This document shows, in pieces, positions 1 to 12,900 of a stretch of DNA of 64,000 nt; position 1 is the stretch's first letter, and each line of letters begins with the position of its first letter. The stretch comes from Pithys albifrons albifrons (taxonomy: Eukaryota; Chordata; Aves; Passeriformes; Thamnophilidae), in NCBI RefSeq assembly GCF_047495875.1, contig NC_092460.1, positions 40,280,073 through 40,344,072 of the forward strand. Reading direction: 5' to 3'. Both the position numbers and the translations under genes were made by a program. The notes below the pieces were generated by a model. The model saw only the letters and a list, made by a program, of their open reading frames with translations, did not search any database and was not told the DNA's origin.

Positions 1-32
1 TGGAGCTGTTGCCAAATGGCTGACAGAAATTG
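1..32 (+). CDS. ANO2: ANO2 coding exon, 3' end only (end of TM4)
   Basis: Bases 2-31 read [10 protein letters not shown], the cytoplasmic end of TM4, which in the family precedes the IPKTEK or VPKTEK stretch. Base 1 is the last base of a split-off codon, probably the Tyr that precedes this motif in anoctamins. Base 32 (g) joins aa at 4430-4431 to make Glu, residue 11. The exon is cut by the window edge. Its donor is ATTG|gtacaa, a poor match to the consensus after the invariant GT. Confidence 0.85.
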
Positions 33-3000
33 GTACAACTCCCCCCACACTCCTCATTAGTGCATTCTAAGTATTGACGTGAGGGGATGCAAGGAGGTTC
101 TAGCAAGAATATTTCCTCCTGGAGAGCGCCAGTGAAAACTTTCAGGACTGTGGGGTCGGAGGGGATGCTCAGGGGCTGTTGAGATGCTGTGAATGAGGGG
201 TCAAAACTGCAGCATGGAGTGTATCCCTGGTAGGGATAATGAGCTTGGCCATAGTGCAGTGTTAAGGGAGCAGAGCTGATTCCAGGATCTCAGCTGGTAT
301 TCCTATTACTTGGCTCTGCACCAAGATCTGCTTATCTAGACCTGGTTAAGCCTTTTTGCCCTTGTATGTGTTCTCAATGTTCCTCTTTAGGGCTGGGAGC
401 TGAGTTTACTGAAAATCATTGGGTTGTTTCAAAGACGGTAATGGCTCTGGCAAACCTAAACTGGCAAATGCTGATCATGATTTTTCTATGATATTTTTAA
501 CCATTTCCTTACCACTCAAATGATTTTTCCCCCCATCTTAGGGGCATGTCTGGGCTGGAATTTTTTATAATTGTATCTATTTCTGTTAGAGGTTGGACTT
601 TTAATTTTTTTTTAAATGCCATCATTTTGTTACAAGTCTGGCAGTGTATTTAAGTCTTTTAAAGGCAAGTCATTCATTTGACTACTATAGACGTTTAGGC
701 TAGAGTTTGGTTTTGTTATATGCATTAAGCCAAAGACATTTACTAGTAGGGGTTTAGGCTGGGATTTTGTTTTGTTACATAAATTAGACCGAAGAGGTTT
801 GTTGATAGGGGTTTAACATGAGATTCTTATAGCTGTCATTAGATACTTTTTCCCCACACTTTTATGCATCACCTCTAATTCTAGATGCTTCAAAGTCTAG
901 GAATATAAAGTCATTTATTCCAAGCACTGAAAATCATCAGCAACCTCTAATGCCTTTATCTATAGCGAGTGCTCTACCTGACAGTTTTGGGCATTTACAC
1001 TTTGGCCTCTAATTAGAAACGTTATGACAATTGGTGTCTGATTGTAATTTCAAATTGTAGATTCTCTCCCAGCAAAACCTGCAGTGATGTGAAGCTGGCT
1101 GGAACCAGCTGACTCCAGATTAAAATCTTTAAGAACTCCTAAGGCTTCTGTTTCTTATTCCCACTTTCTCAGGACACTTTTAAAGTCACAAATGGAAAAA
1201 ACAATCTCTTTTAGTCCTACTTTTTGAAGAACATCATAAACCAAAGTTTTGTAGTTGTCATAATAGAAGTCCAATCCTGAATCTTTGAAATGTGGTCTTG
1301 TGTTTTCACCAGTAAGGACAGCCTATTAGTTTGGATTATATTTGTAAAGTATTTGAAAGAGGTGAAGACCAAGTAATTAATTTTAACAAAATGCCACCAT
1401 ACATGGTTATCTTTATTTAGGCAGCATTCCTAATCAACCATCAAATGTTTTGTTTAAGAAGGATCCAGTCAGAATAATTTCTAGTGCTACAAATTACAAA
1501 AGTTAAAAAGTTCATTTAAGCTGCTTTCTGTAGTGTTAGGCTCAGATGCCAAATGTAATCAAAATGTTAAAAAATACTATTCATGCATGCTGATAAATGC
1601 TCCTTAACTTGTGAACTTTCATTTTGCTGAGCAGAGAAAAACACACTCCATTTTCTTTTCACGCTGCAGTTAATTGACAAGATGAGGAACACACTTTTTG
1701 GGCTGGAGGAACAGCTCTTGACAGCACAGGTTGCTATTCCAACTCCAAGTACATTTGAGTCTTTATTCAACTAAAAATTACATCTGTAAGCACAAAAATA
1801 ATATCACTGACAGCAGTTGCATTCATCATAGGATCCAAGTCATAGATCTGCCTCAATACCTGCTCAGTCAGTGGCCTGCTGGGGCAGGAGGGGCATGTAG
1901 TAGTTCTGTTATAATCAATACAGAGAACTCTTACAGGATGGACTGGCATTCTGTGCACCTCTTGCAGGCCCAACATTGATGCCCCCTTATCACAGATCAG
2001 ACCAAACAAAGTGCAGATTGTGTCCTGGCATTCCCAAGTTCAGTAGATCATCTTCAGCAATCGGGTGGTGTCAGACTAGACTTAGAGTTCATGTGCTCAC
2101 TTGTAACTTAGAATCATAGAATGGTTTGAGTTGAAAGGAATTTTATGGATCATCTCGTTCCAACCCCCTGCCATGGGCAGGGACACCTTCCACTAGCCCA
2201 GCTTGCTCAAAGCCCCATCCAACCTGACCTTGGACACTTCCAGGGATGGGGCAGCCACAGCTTCTCTGGGCAACCTGTGCCAGGGCCTCCCCACCTTCAT
2301 GGGGAAGAATTCACTGAGGCCCAGAAAGAACCAGTCAAATGGGGATAAAATCAAAACTACCTGTGTTTGTCTCTAACAAAGACAGAAACTCCTTCAGTGA
2401 ACTAAGACTCATTCCACAGTTACCTCAGCTCAGTCTCCACCGGGAAGGTTTCAGCTGCCCAATTTGGGTGTAATGTGCATAGCCCACCATAATTTATTAA
2501 GTATATCTTTTTTGAGGGAGGTAGGGGAATTTTTCTCTGTTCCTAATGCACCCTTTCTGGCTGAATGAGTTTCTTGCAAAGCAGACTCAATTGGCTGGAG
2601 GACAAATTCTACACATGCCTTCATGGCTATGGTATAGAATGTCTGAGTGTAGGGATGGAGAGAAGTGCTGAGTGAGCCTCTGGGACCATATAAGGTATGC
2701 AAATGTTCATCCAGAGGCTGAGCTCATCCCTGTGGGGCTTCTCTGTGAGGCAAAGGTTGGGATTTTTCTCCCTCAAATTAAAAGCTGCACTGCTGTTTTT
2801 CAATGTTCCTGCTGCCCTGAGCTGTTGTCCTGTGGATCTATTCAGCATATAGGATCATCTACAAATTGTTCAAATCCTTTGAAGTTTAATTAAGCTTTTC
2901 TATACATAGAGGCGAATGATGTCTTAGGGCTCATCAAATTGTGCGCTGCTCTTTTATGAAAATACATTTGAAGGTATCACAAATAAAGCCAGGCAGTGTG

Positions 3001-3921
3001 GACTCATTAAGTTTGTGACTCCTTTAGTGCTCAAAAAGCCGTCATGCTGCTTTTTTAAGAAAAAAAAAACAACCAACAAAACAAACAAACCACCCAAATC
3101 AAAACTGTGCAAGTACAGCAGTATTTTTAATGAAATCCTTAAAGCCAGAGCTCTGGATCTCCTTATTATTCCCCACTTCCGTTGTGCCACAGAAATTCAG
3201 CCAAGGATAATAAAGTTAATTATAAAATTATCTGCTCTCACAATAGTTACAGCTCAGGATGAGCATGGCAATACAACAGTTTAACCTCTACAGAATATTT
3301 AAAAGAGGATTCTGCTGTCAATTTGAAAAGCCTTTTTTTTTCTACGTTCTGTTGCTAAAAAATTTCTGTGGAAATTGGAAATAAATCTGGGAACACGATA
3401 ATGAATACTGAAAATGTCTAAGCCATGTTTATGCAAATTATCTGAAGAAATCTAGAAATACAGAATATATACAGTAAATGGAGATGCATTAGCAAAAATA
3501 TGCATTTAGTTTGCATGGCATTTAACAATTCAATTAATGTCTTATTCAAAAAGGAACTTAGTTTTGTGTTTAGTATTAAGCACATTAACAAAGTCATTAC
3601 AGAAAGGAAGGCTTGTGTTAAGGTTTTTAAAGTGGTTTTTTTTCTTGTTGAAAGTCTGTGTACTTTGCTTTCATCATTCATGAATTAAGAATATTAATGT
3701 TTTGTTGTTTCAGTTGTGCAACTGATACATTTGTGTATATTAATATATGCCCCAAAGTAATTTATACTGATTTTACTTTGTGCAATTGAATATCAAGATC
3801 CAATTTTTTCCCCCTCAAACTCCAGATAACTAGGAGGAGAACCATGTAAATATATAATAATTATTTCTATCTATTACTATTTATATATTATAAGAAAATA
3901 TATGTATTTAATACTTGTATT

Positions 3922-3986
<65 letters not shown>

Positions 3987-6900
3987 TAGATACCAGAGAA
4001 AATGACAGAGGAGTTCTGTGCTAAGATTTCACATGATCTGAAGCAGAGGTAAGTCATGGAGTCTGCCCAGGTCTCCCAGTAAGGGAATGAAAGAGGTTGG
4101 AAAAGTCAAGCAGACAGACAACCAAGATCAGCTTGGGATAAGCTGTCAGAGGCCTGTCAGAGAAACAAGTTCATTATGTTGTCATTATTAATGTTTCCAT
4201 CAAAGAGACTTCAGTTTGCACCTGGAAGTTTGAGAAGATTCTCTGGAAACCAGGACTCAGGGACAGACCTAATGTGCTTTGGTACAAATTAGAAGGGCAA
4301 AATTAAAATCAGTGTGAGCTCAAAGTTTGCAGTTTGGTTTGTGAGGGTTTTGTGTGTATTTGGGGATTCAAGAATTTCTACATCCTTACTAATTCAATTT
4401 TCTGGTTTGATTTTTTTTTCCTCCCCCAGAAATACCAAAAACAGAGAAAACCTTTGAGGAGAGACTGATTTTGAAGGCATTCCTACTGAAGTTTGTGAAT
4501 TCTTATGCACCAATTTTTTATGTTGCTTTTTTCAAAGGAAGGTAGGATAAATATCCTTTACATATTGATATTTATATATATATATATTTTTATTTTTTTT
4601 TTAATATATGTCTATATTTTATAAATGGGCACAAAGGACTACCTAACTATGGCCTGAGACTGGACACCTTCACCAGCTCTGAAAAAAACCCACCATAAAA
4701 AGCTTTGTTTAAAGCTTTCATTTGAATGGCAGGGCATGATGTTGAGTACTATCCTGAGCCTTGTTCTGAACTGCAACTGGTTTAGTTTTCTTTCCAAAAT
4801 AAGCATAATCCCCGCCTCAGAAAATAATCCCTTTCAGTTCAAAAAAGGGTGTTGCTTTTATAAGTGACTGGTAGTGCTTACAGGCCTTCACTTTCCACAT
4901 TTTTGCAAATTTTCCTTCAGTCATCATTTAGCAAAGGAAGGTTTTCCTATTTCATTTAAAATTATGGAACTATTTTTTGTATATTCCTTTCTCATCCTTT
5001 TGCACTATTGTCCCGTGTCAAGTTAAATTAGGAAATAGTTACAGTCAACTGGAAGTTGAGTTTTGGCAAATGAGCTGATTGACCAAAAAGCTGATTCAGC
5101 TGTCTGCTAAATAAGTGTGACTTCCTATGGGTTCAGGACCACTGTCTTTTAGGACCAGGTCATCCACATGCTTTTGAATGGGAAGCTTAAAATGATTGTT
5201 CCCTAAAACTTTGGCAAACCCCCCATTTTAAACATCCTCTGGATTCTGTTTTGTACCATTTTTCCGTTCCCTTTGGGGGTTGTAAAATTTGTTAATCTAC
5301 AACCTTTGCTAATCCTACTCAGCATCTTTGATTTGAGGACTAATGATACATTTTGCCAGTAGTTTGCCAGTAAAGAGTGTAAGATGCCAATGAAAAATAT
5401 CATTAAATTCCTTCTTTTTTGACCATGTTTTTGTGTTCCATGGTTAAAGTAAAATCAAATCTCTCTGTTTCTCCCTGTATGGTCAGAAAATTCTTGATTG
5501 TATATAGAGGTGTAAATAATTCAATTCAGGGCATTACTCAGATGCAAGACAATGTGAGTCAGTCCTATTTCTGATCTCTAATCAAGAGAGAGAGATATTA
5601 TTATTTTTGTTTCATTAAAATTATTTTATCAAGATGTAGTAGAAAACAAATTGTGAAGGCCTATTGCTTTGAAAAAATTTTAATTAATTGAAGTTGAATA
5701 GGTGCCGAGCCTTTTAAAATATTGAAGAAATATTGAAGAAGCTGCTTCTGAAATATTCACGCTAATATCAGTGAATAATTATGGTGTTAAAGTTAGCTTA
5801 TTTTTTGATTCTATATTACTTCATATTTCCTGGTTTTATATTATCTCACACATTGTTATTGCTTTCAGATTTGTTGGCCGTCCTGGTCGTTATGTGTATG
5901 TTTTCGAAGGATATCGAATGGAAGAGGTAAGTACATATGAAATTAAAACAACAAAAACATCCTTAACACAAAGAAATATATACACACTGTAGAGGCAATA
6001 AGGGAAAAATAGAAAACACATTAAAACAAGAGGTTAAATCTTCAACGTAAATAGAAATCCAAATTTTCCATCTGAGGCAATTTTATCTTCTTTCTTTCTG
6101 CAGTTTTGACTATTCCATGGTCCCTCTTAGGTGAAGCATCACCATTTCTATGCTTCACAACTGTGCACTAAGGCACAAGCATTACATGATTTGATTGAGG
6201 CCCTTGGGAAGTTTGAATCTGAATTCTCCTCCTGTAGATCACTAGAAGTTTGGAAATTTAATGGCCTCAAAACTCGTTGCCATTTTGTGCTAAACCTATA
6301 ATTTTTTTTCTTCAAAATTCCCTGTAATTGCTGTTGATATTTCCTTGAAAACTGATAGATATACTCAAGGTTTTACAATAAAACTTACATATAAGCCTTT
6401 GCAAGATTGATCCCTTTCTTCCCTCCTGGGGGACATCAGGTTGGAATACGATTGGTGATACTGCATTATGTTTATTACATTGATTATATAGTAAATATTT
6501 TTAAAGGAGATATAGTAGCCCCAGGACACAGTAAGTTATTTCAGAACTCTGCATATTTTCCATAATGGAATTTTATGAGTGGAGATGAAATACCTTGTCA
6601 AGCACAGAATTGCAATGATGGATGAGCTCTGTGCTCCCACACAAATTGATGGCAGGGGCAATTGGCACATGGAGACATTGGGAGCTCTCCCAGGTGGGTG
6701 CTTTTAAATTATTTCTCTTAATCCCTTCACACTCTGTGGTTTTGTTTAATTACAGTGTGCTCCAGGAGGCTGTTTGATGGAACTCTGCATTCAGCTGAGC
6801 ATCATCATGCTTGGAAAACAACTGATTCAAAACAATCTGTTTGAAATTGGAATCCCGTAGGTATCCCAGCCCTCCCCATTACCATGCCTTATTCCCATGA

Positions 6901-9900
6901 CACAGTACATTAAAGGCTTGATCCTTACTCAGCTGAATGGGACTTTTGCCACTGCCTTCAGTGGGTTCTAATTGAATGGGATGATAAATCACATTTTTGG
7001 TTGTGGTGAAATGATCTGGCTGTATTTTATGTTGAATAATTGGCTCTATCTGCAGAGAATGGCTTAAAGAAAGTGATTGAATATATTAAATAATTGATTT
7101 AAATTAATTTTAGAAACCTGGGAAAATAGGCAAGGTATTATAGATCTCTTGGGAAGTTTTAGAGAAGCTTTCAGCAAAGTGGTATTGAATACAAAGTAGT
7201 ATAAAGTGGGGGAGAGTTAGCATGGGGAAAAGCAATAGCTCATAAAAGATGTTAAAATCTATGACTTGATCTAAGACTATTTTATGGGTTTACAGATGAA
7301 ATCCACACATTTCCATAGTGTCTGTATGTCAGTGTGTCACTGTGGGAAGCAGGAGCTGGAGGATGGGAGAGATGCAGACACAGTTCAATGGCTGCCACAG
7401 GATTCTCAGTGCATAGCCCTCCAAACAGCCGGAAAACCCTCTCTGCCTGTCACCAGTGTCAGGGGGATCTCCCAGCTCTGAGAATCCACTGGAATGTCCT
7501 GCTCCTGCCTCTTGGGAGGTTTGCTTCTTGGTGGCAGTGGCCTGTGCAATGTTGTAGTAGACGAGGAGTCTGGCTTAGATGACTCAGCTCCACTGAAATC
7601 AGTCAGAATCTTTCAGCTGCAGTGTCAGCAGCTTTTGGGCCATATCCATAAGGAAGGCCTTGAAGATGTTAACTAGAAGCCAAGACAAGTGATGCTTAAA
7701 AGATAGGAAATATATCTAAAGCAAGCCCTTTTTCTCCCTTTTCCAGGCAAGCTTTTTTTTTCTTGGAAGGAGTTTAAATAGAGAGAAAAAAATTAATTCC
7801 CAAACAAATCACATGTGGATTATAGATGGGTTCATTATTCTTGTGTCAAAGTTCAATAGGGAGGCCTGTTTTCTGTCTACATCTCATTGAGTTTACATTT
7901 TATTTTGAGAAAAGGGTGGTAAATCATTCCCAAAATATCTGACATGTTGAAGGCTTAAAGCTTTCTCAGTGTAAACCTGGGGTGATTTGTTTCTTGTCTT
8001 CCAAAACCTTACTGCTACTGGACTTTTTTAATGGTGATTTTATGATGTTAGAAATACTGTATTTATTATTTTTGACTCATGAAAGCACGGGCTGATCCAG
8101 TCCAAACAGAAATTCATGTAAAATTATTTTTCATTTCCCTCACTTTAGTGCAAGAATGTGACAATTTCATCTCATTATTTTCCCCTCCTTTCTGCTCCCC
8201 CATCCTTCTGCCAACAAACTGTGGTGGTCTCAATTTTTTAAACTGTTTAAAATCTGTTTAGAAACAAACATAATTTCATCCTCTCCTCCCTGGATGAATA
8301 CCTTATTTCAGTCACAATGCTATCTTGTCATGCTGGGATAACCATATCTGGTTTCCCTTGGCTTGTCGGCATTCTCATGAAAATCACGTGTCTCTCTGTA
8401 GGGCTCAGTCCTTCTCACCAGACCTGTTGGCACCAGGAGAAGCACAGTGCTTTACTGAACCCTTAATTAAATCAGATTTACCCTGCTATTTCTGCATGGA
8501 CATCTCCACTGGCTTGGGCTAGATCCTTAATTGTACACAGTTCTATCTCACTTGCCCCACAGACACAGGTACGGATAGACTCTGGGTACTGATCCATCAG
8601 ATTGTCCCTTGTTCTTTTTTTTTTTGAAGTGTCTACTTTTGCACAGTCTGCACACTGAGATGAACAATCCTCGTGTGGCAGAAAAATAGATAAACATTTT
8701 TTATCTCCAGTTCCAGCAGCTGTATTTTTCCATCCCCCTTGCCTTGTGCCTCTTCAGAGAGAATGACACAGATTCTTCCAGTGGCTCCCTGTATTTTCAC
8801 TGAGGGCAGAGAACAGTTGCTGCAACCAAACTCACCCATATGGGGAGGCAGGAGGGATCATCATAGATGGTGATTTGCTCTTCAGAACCTGGTGTTGTCC
8901 CCTACACATCTGGAGCATGGAAGTACCTGTCTGTTAAGTTTTATGATGACCCACTTCAAAAGAGTTTTTCCCTTAGTGAAAACTCAAGATTTCAGGATTA
9001 TGTTCAGAAAATCTTTTTATTTCATTCATCGGAAAACACAAAGCATTTCAGTTGCTTTGCAGAAGATCATAAAGCTGTCCCATTTTCTGCCTCTTTCCCT
9101 CAAGAAAAAATGCTGCTAAGTAGATGATAAACTGAGTTTGTAAACAAGTCATCCATTATGTCTCTAGAATCCCAAATGCTGCCAGAATTGGGAAGCATCT
9201 TTCAGTGCCTTCATTCTGCTTTATCCATGGTCAGTGCTGGATGAGAAGTTAAATTTCAGATGTTAGCACTGCATTTTTGGGGGTTGTGGGAGACAGATCC
9301 TTGCTTTTTCCTTCAATGCTTCTGTAGAAAGCTCTGCACAGTTATGATACATGTGACTCACCAGTCTCCTAAACCTTTCTGTGATTTATTTTTCAATTTC
9401 TGTACCCAAGAATATCAAACCAGCTTTGTAAATGCAGCAACATTTGAATTACACAAACCTAAGACCTCTTGAACTGAAATGTGTATTCTGTGGGGCTGGA
9501 ATTCACAACTTTAATAGATGTAAATATGCCACAGTTCACTCAGATGTGTCACATACCATCGTTCTTTTACTGTTGCCACAGGAATTGACCCTAAAAGGCT
9601 GCGGGGCTTGAAAACCTTAACCTAGAGTTTCTTTAAACCCCCTTTTCTTCAGTTCTGTTTTTTTCCCTGAACTTATTGAAAAAAAAATCCATGTGGTTAT
9701 TTTATTACTCTGTCTTTGACCTTGGTGCTAAACCCTTAGGGTGAAAGCCTGGCCCTATTGAAGTCGATGGAAAAATTCCTACTGAATTTAGTGAGGCTGT
9801 GGTTTTGGTCTCTTTATTCAGCATCAGTTTCCATCACTTCAAAATGCACTGAAGTATGCTGGATGAGAATACCAAGAGTTAATAAAATCCATTTAAAGAA

Positions 9901-12900
9901 AACCCTTCATAGCTATAATGTTTCATGCTGGTTTTCACCTTTACAAAATTATTCTTAGAGTATTTTTTGTTGTTTGTTTTTGTTGGTTTGGTTGGTTTGT
10001 TTGTTTTTCTTTCTTCCATCTTTTTGATTGCTTTTCTGCTCTGTATAAGAAACCAATAAATCCCAAACAGTTGAAACTCCCATAGAATCCAGGAAGTATG
10101 AGTGTGTCAAGGCAGCATGGCTATGCTGTAAATTTGTGCAACAGAATTAGAGATTTAAATTTTGTTCTCCACCTGCCTCTTTCTTTTATCTCCTCTCTGT
10201 GAATGTGAGAAGGTCTTTCCTTATGTGATCAAACTGTGGAAAAATGACTGAACAAAAATGTGGGTCTTCAATGCTCTTTCCCAAAACCAGAAAATGAAAT
10301 TAAAGGCCAGGACACAAGAGTCTGAGACACTCCTCTTCCTTTTCTCAGGCACAAGTGCTTCAGCTACTCAACCTAATGGTCTTTCCTGTTTAGCTTTCTC
10401 TCTATACCCTTTTCTCTCATGGTATGAATCAAAAAGCATCAACTGGAAGAACAGCCTTAAAAAAACGCTTAATAGAAGTAATCCTCCAGTCTTGGCAGCT
10501 GGATTCTGAGGCTTTTCTGTCTTTTCATATGAAGTCTCCAGTGCATCTTTGTACTAGAAATTATTCACAGAATTATAGAATGCCTGAGTTGGAAGGGACC
10601 TTAAGGATCATCTCATCCTAACCCCCTGCCATGGGCAGGGACACCTTCCACTAGCCCAGGTTGCTCAAAGCCCCATCCAACCTGGCCTTGGACACTTCCA
10701 GTGATGAGGCAGCCACAGCTTCTCTGGGCAATCTGTCCCAGGGCCTCACCACTCTCACAGGGAAGAATTTCTTACATATATCTAAACCTGCTCTCTGTCA
10801 GTGTGAAGCCATTCCCCTTTGCCCTGTCACTCCAGGCCCCTGGAAATAGTCTCTCTCCATCTTCCTTGTGGACTCCCTTCAGGTATTGGAAGGCCATAAC
10901 TGGGTCTACCTGGACTCTTCTCTGCTGCAGGTTGAACAATCCCAACTCTTCCAGCCTTTCCTCCCAGCAGAGCTGGTTCCGCCCTCTGATCATCTTGGTG
11001 TCCTTCCTCTAATACAGTTCCACCTGCTGAAAGGCGGGAGGGATCTGGATAGGCGGGAGGGATCTGGATAGGCGGGAGGGATCTGGATAGACTTGAGAGA
11101 TGGGCTGATTCCAATGGGCTGAGGTTCAATAAGGCCACGTGCCAGGTCCTGCACTTTGGCCACAACAACCCCCTGCAGCGCTACAGGCTGGGCACAGAGT
11201 GGCTGGAGAGCAGCCAGGCAGAAAGGGACCTTGGAGTACTAATTGACAGGAAGCTCAACAGGAGCCAACAGTGTGCCCAGGTGGCCAAGAAGGCCAATGG
11301 GATCCTGGCCTGGATCAAAAATAGCGTGGCCAGCAGGCCCAGGGCAGTGACCTTTCCCCTGTGTTCTGCGTTGGTGAGGCCACACCTTCAGTGTTGTGTT
11401 CAATTCTGGGCCTCTCAGTTCAGGAAAGAGATTGAGGGGCTGGAGCGGGTCCAGAGAAGAGCAACAAGGCTGGGGAAGGGACTGGAGCACAAGACCTATG
11501 GGGAGAGGCTGAGGGAGCTGGGGTTGTTTAGCCTGGAGAAGAGGAGGCTCAGAGGTGACCTCAGCACTGTCTAGAACTACCTGAAGGGAAGTTCTAGCCA
11601 GGTGGGGTTTGGTCTCTTCTCCCAGGCACTCAGCAATAGGACAAGGGGGCACGGGCTCAAGCTCTGCCAGGAGAAATTTAAGTTGGATATAAGAAAAAAA
11701 TTCTTTCCAGAGAGAGTAATCAGGCATTGGAATGGCCTGCCCAGAGAGGGGGTGGATTCCCCATCCCTGGAGGTTTTTCAACTGAGATTGGACGTGGCAC
11801 TGAGTGCCATGATCTGGTAAATGGACTGGAGTTGGACCAAGGGTTGGACTTGATGATCTTGGAGGTCTTTTCCAACCCAATCAATTCTATGATTCTTGGA
11901 GACTGTCACAGGTGATCTGCCTTTGCAGTACCCAAGGACGTTTTTAACTGAGAGTCTTGAGAAATTCCTAACTGTATTCACAGTTCCCATCTTTCTGGTA
12001 GAGAAACACTGTGAGAACTGCACAGCCACTAAAGACACAAAGACTTGTGCCAGCAAAATTATTTCCCTGTATCTGTCCTATTCCAATCTGCCCTCCAGCT
12101 ATCCTGCCTCTCCAGCCTCTGTACGTTCCACTGTGTCTCACTCCAAAAATTTCTCACTTTCCGAAGTCACCATCATGCCTTCCTCTACATCCCTGAATCC
12201 TGATGCTCCTTTTTGCTGTATAAATCAAGCAACTGTTGAGTCATCTGTCTGATTTTTTAAAACGAGGCTTCATCTAAGTGCACCATGTGCTTACAGCCCA
12301 GCCAGGATCACTTGAGGTTTAACTCCTCTCTTCTCTTCCTCTTTTTTAATTTTTTTAATTTTTTCAACAGCTCAAAGGTTATTCATTGGTGTAGTGATTT
12401 CATGCCCTCCTCAAATGCTGGTTAACTTGCATAATCCAATACTTATTGGTTATATTGGGAACTGTAAACAGCATAAGTAAACCCTGTTCCCACCTCTTAT
12501 CTGACACAATAATTTACCCCCAATACCTTGTGAGAAGCTGCAACATCATTTTTAACCACTCTAGACATAGCTGGACAAAAACCTATTCCCTTTCTTTCCC
12601 TCTGATCCTACATCCTCTTATGTGATGTGCAGTCTCCTTAAGAATGCACCCTGCTTTTTGATATTCACTGGCAAAAGGACCAGAAACAATGGCTGTTCTG
12701 CAGCTCTACCCTTTCCTCTGTTTGCCCAGATTCATGTGGACTCATAAAACTTCACTGCATGTACCTCTTCAGCACAAACCTTCTGAATGGGCCAACCTGC
12801 CTCTTCCACACCGTGGGGGCTGCCTGGCATGCAGAAATCAGAGGCTGAAATAAGCCTTTGTCCGTCAACTTTGATTAAAAATGTTTATCTGAGTAATTAA

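Larger units (their letters stand above)
33..4429 (+). other. ANO2 intron between the TM4 and TM5 exons
   Basis: This is a 4.4 kb AT-rich intron. It holds a minus-strand CR1 fragment at 2111-2313, an A/C-rich stretch near 3060-3100, and a 56 bp AT dinucleotide array at 3925-3980. The acceptor is a long pyrimidine tract ending at 4429. Short ORFs here show no recognisable protein features. Confidence 0.85.

Noticed and set aside
11239..11880. 213-codon minus-strand ORF
   Set aside because: It lies exactly antisense to a plus-strand CR1 copy and is a GC-rich shadow of that element.
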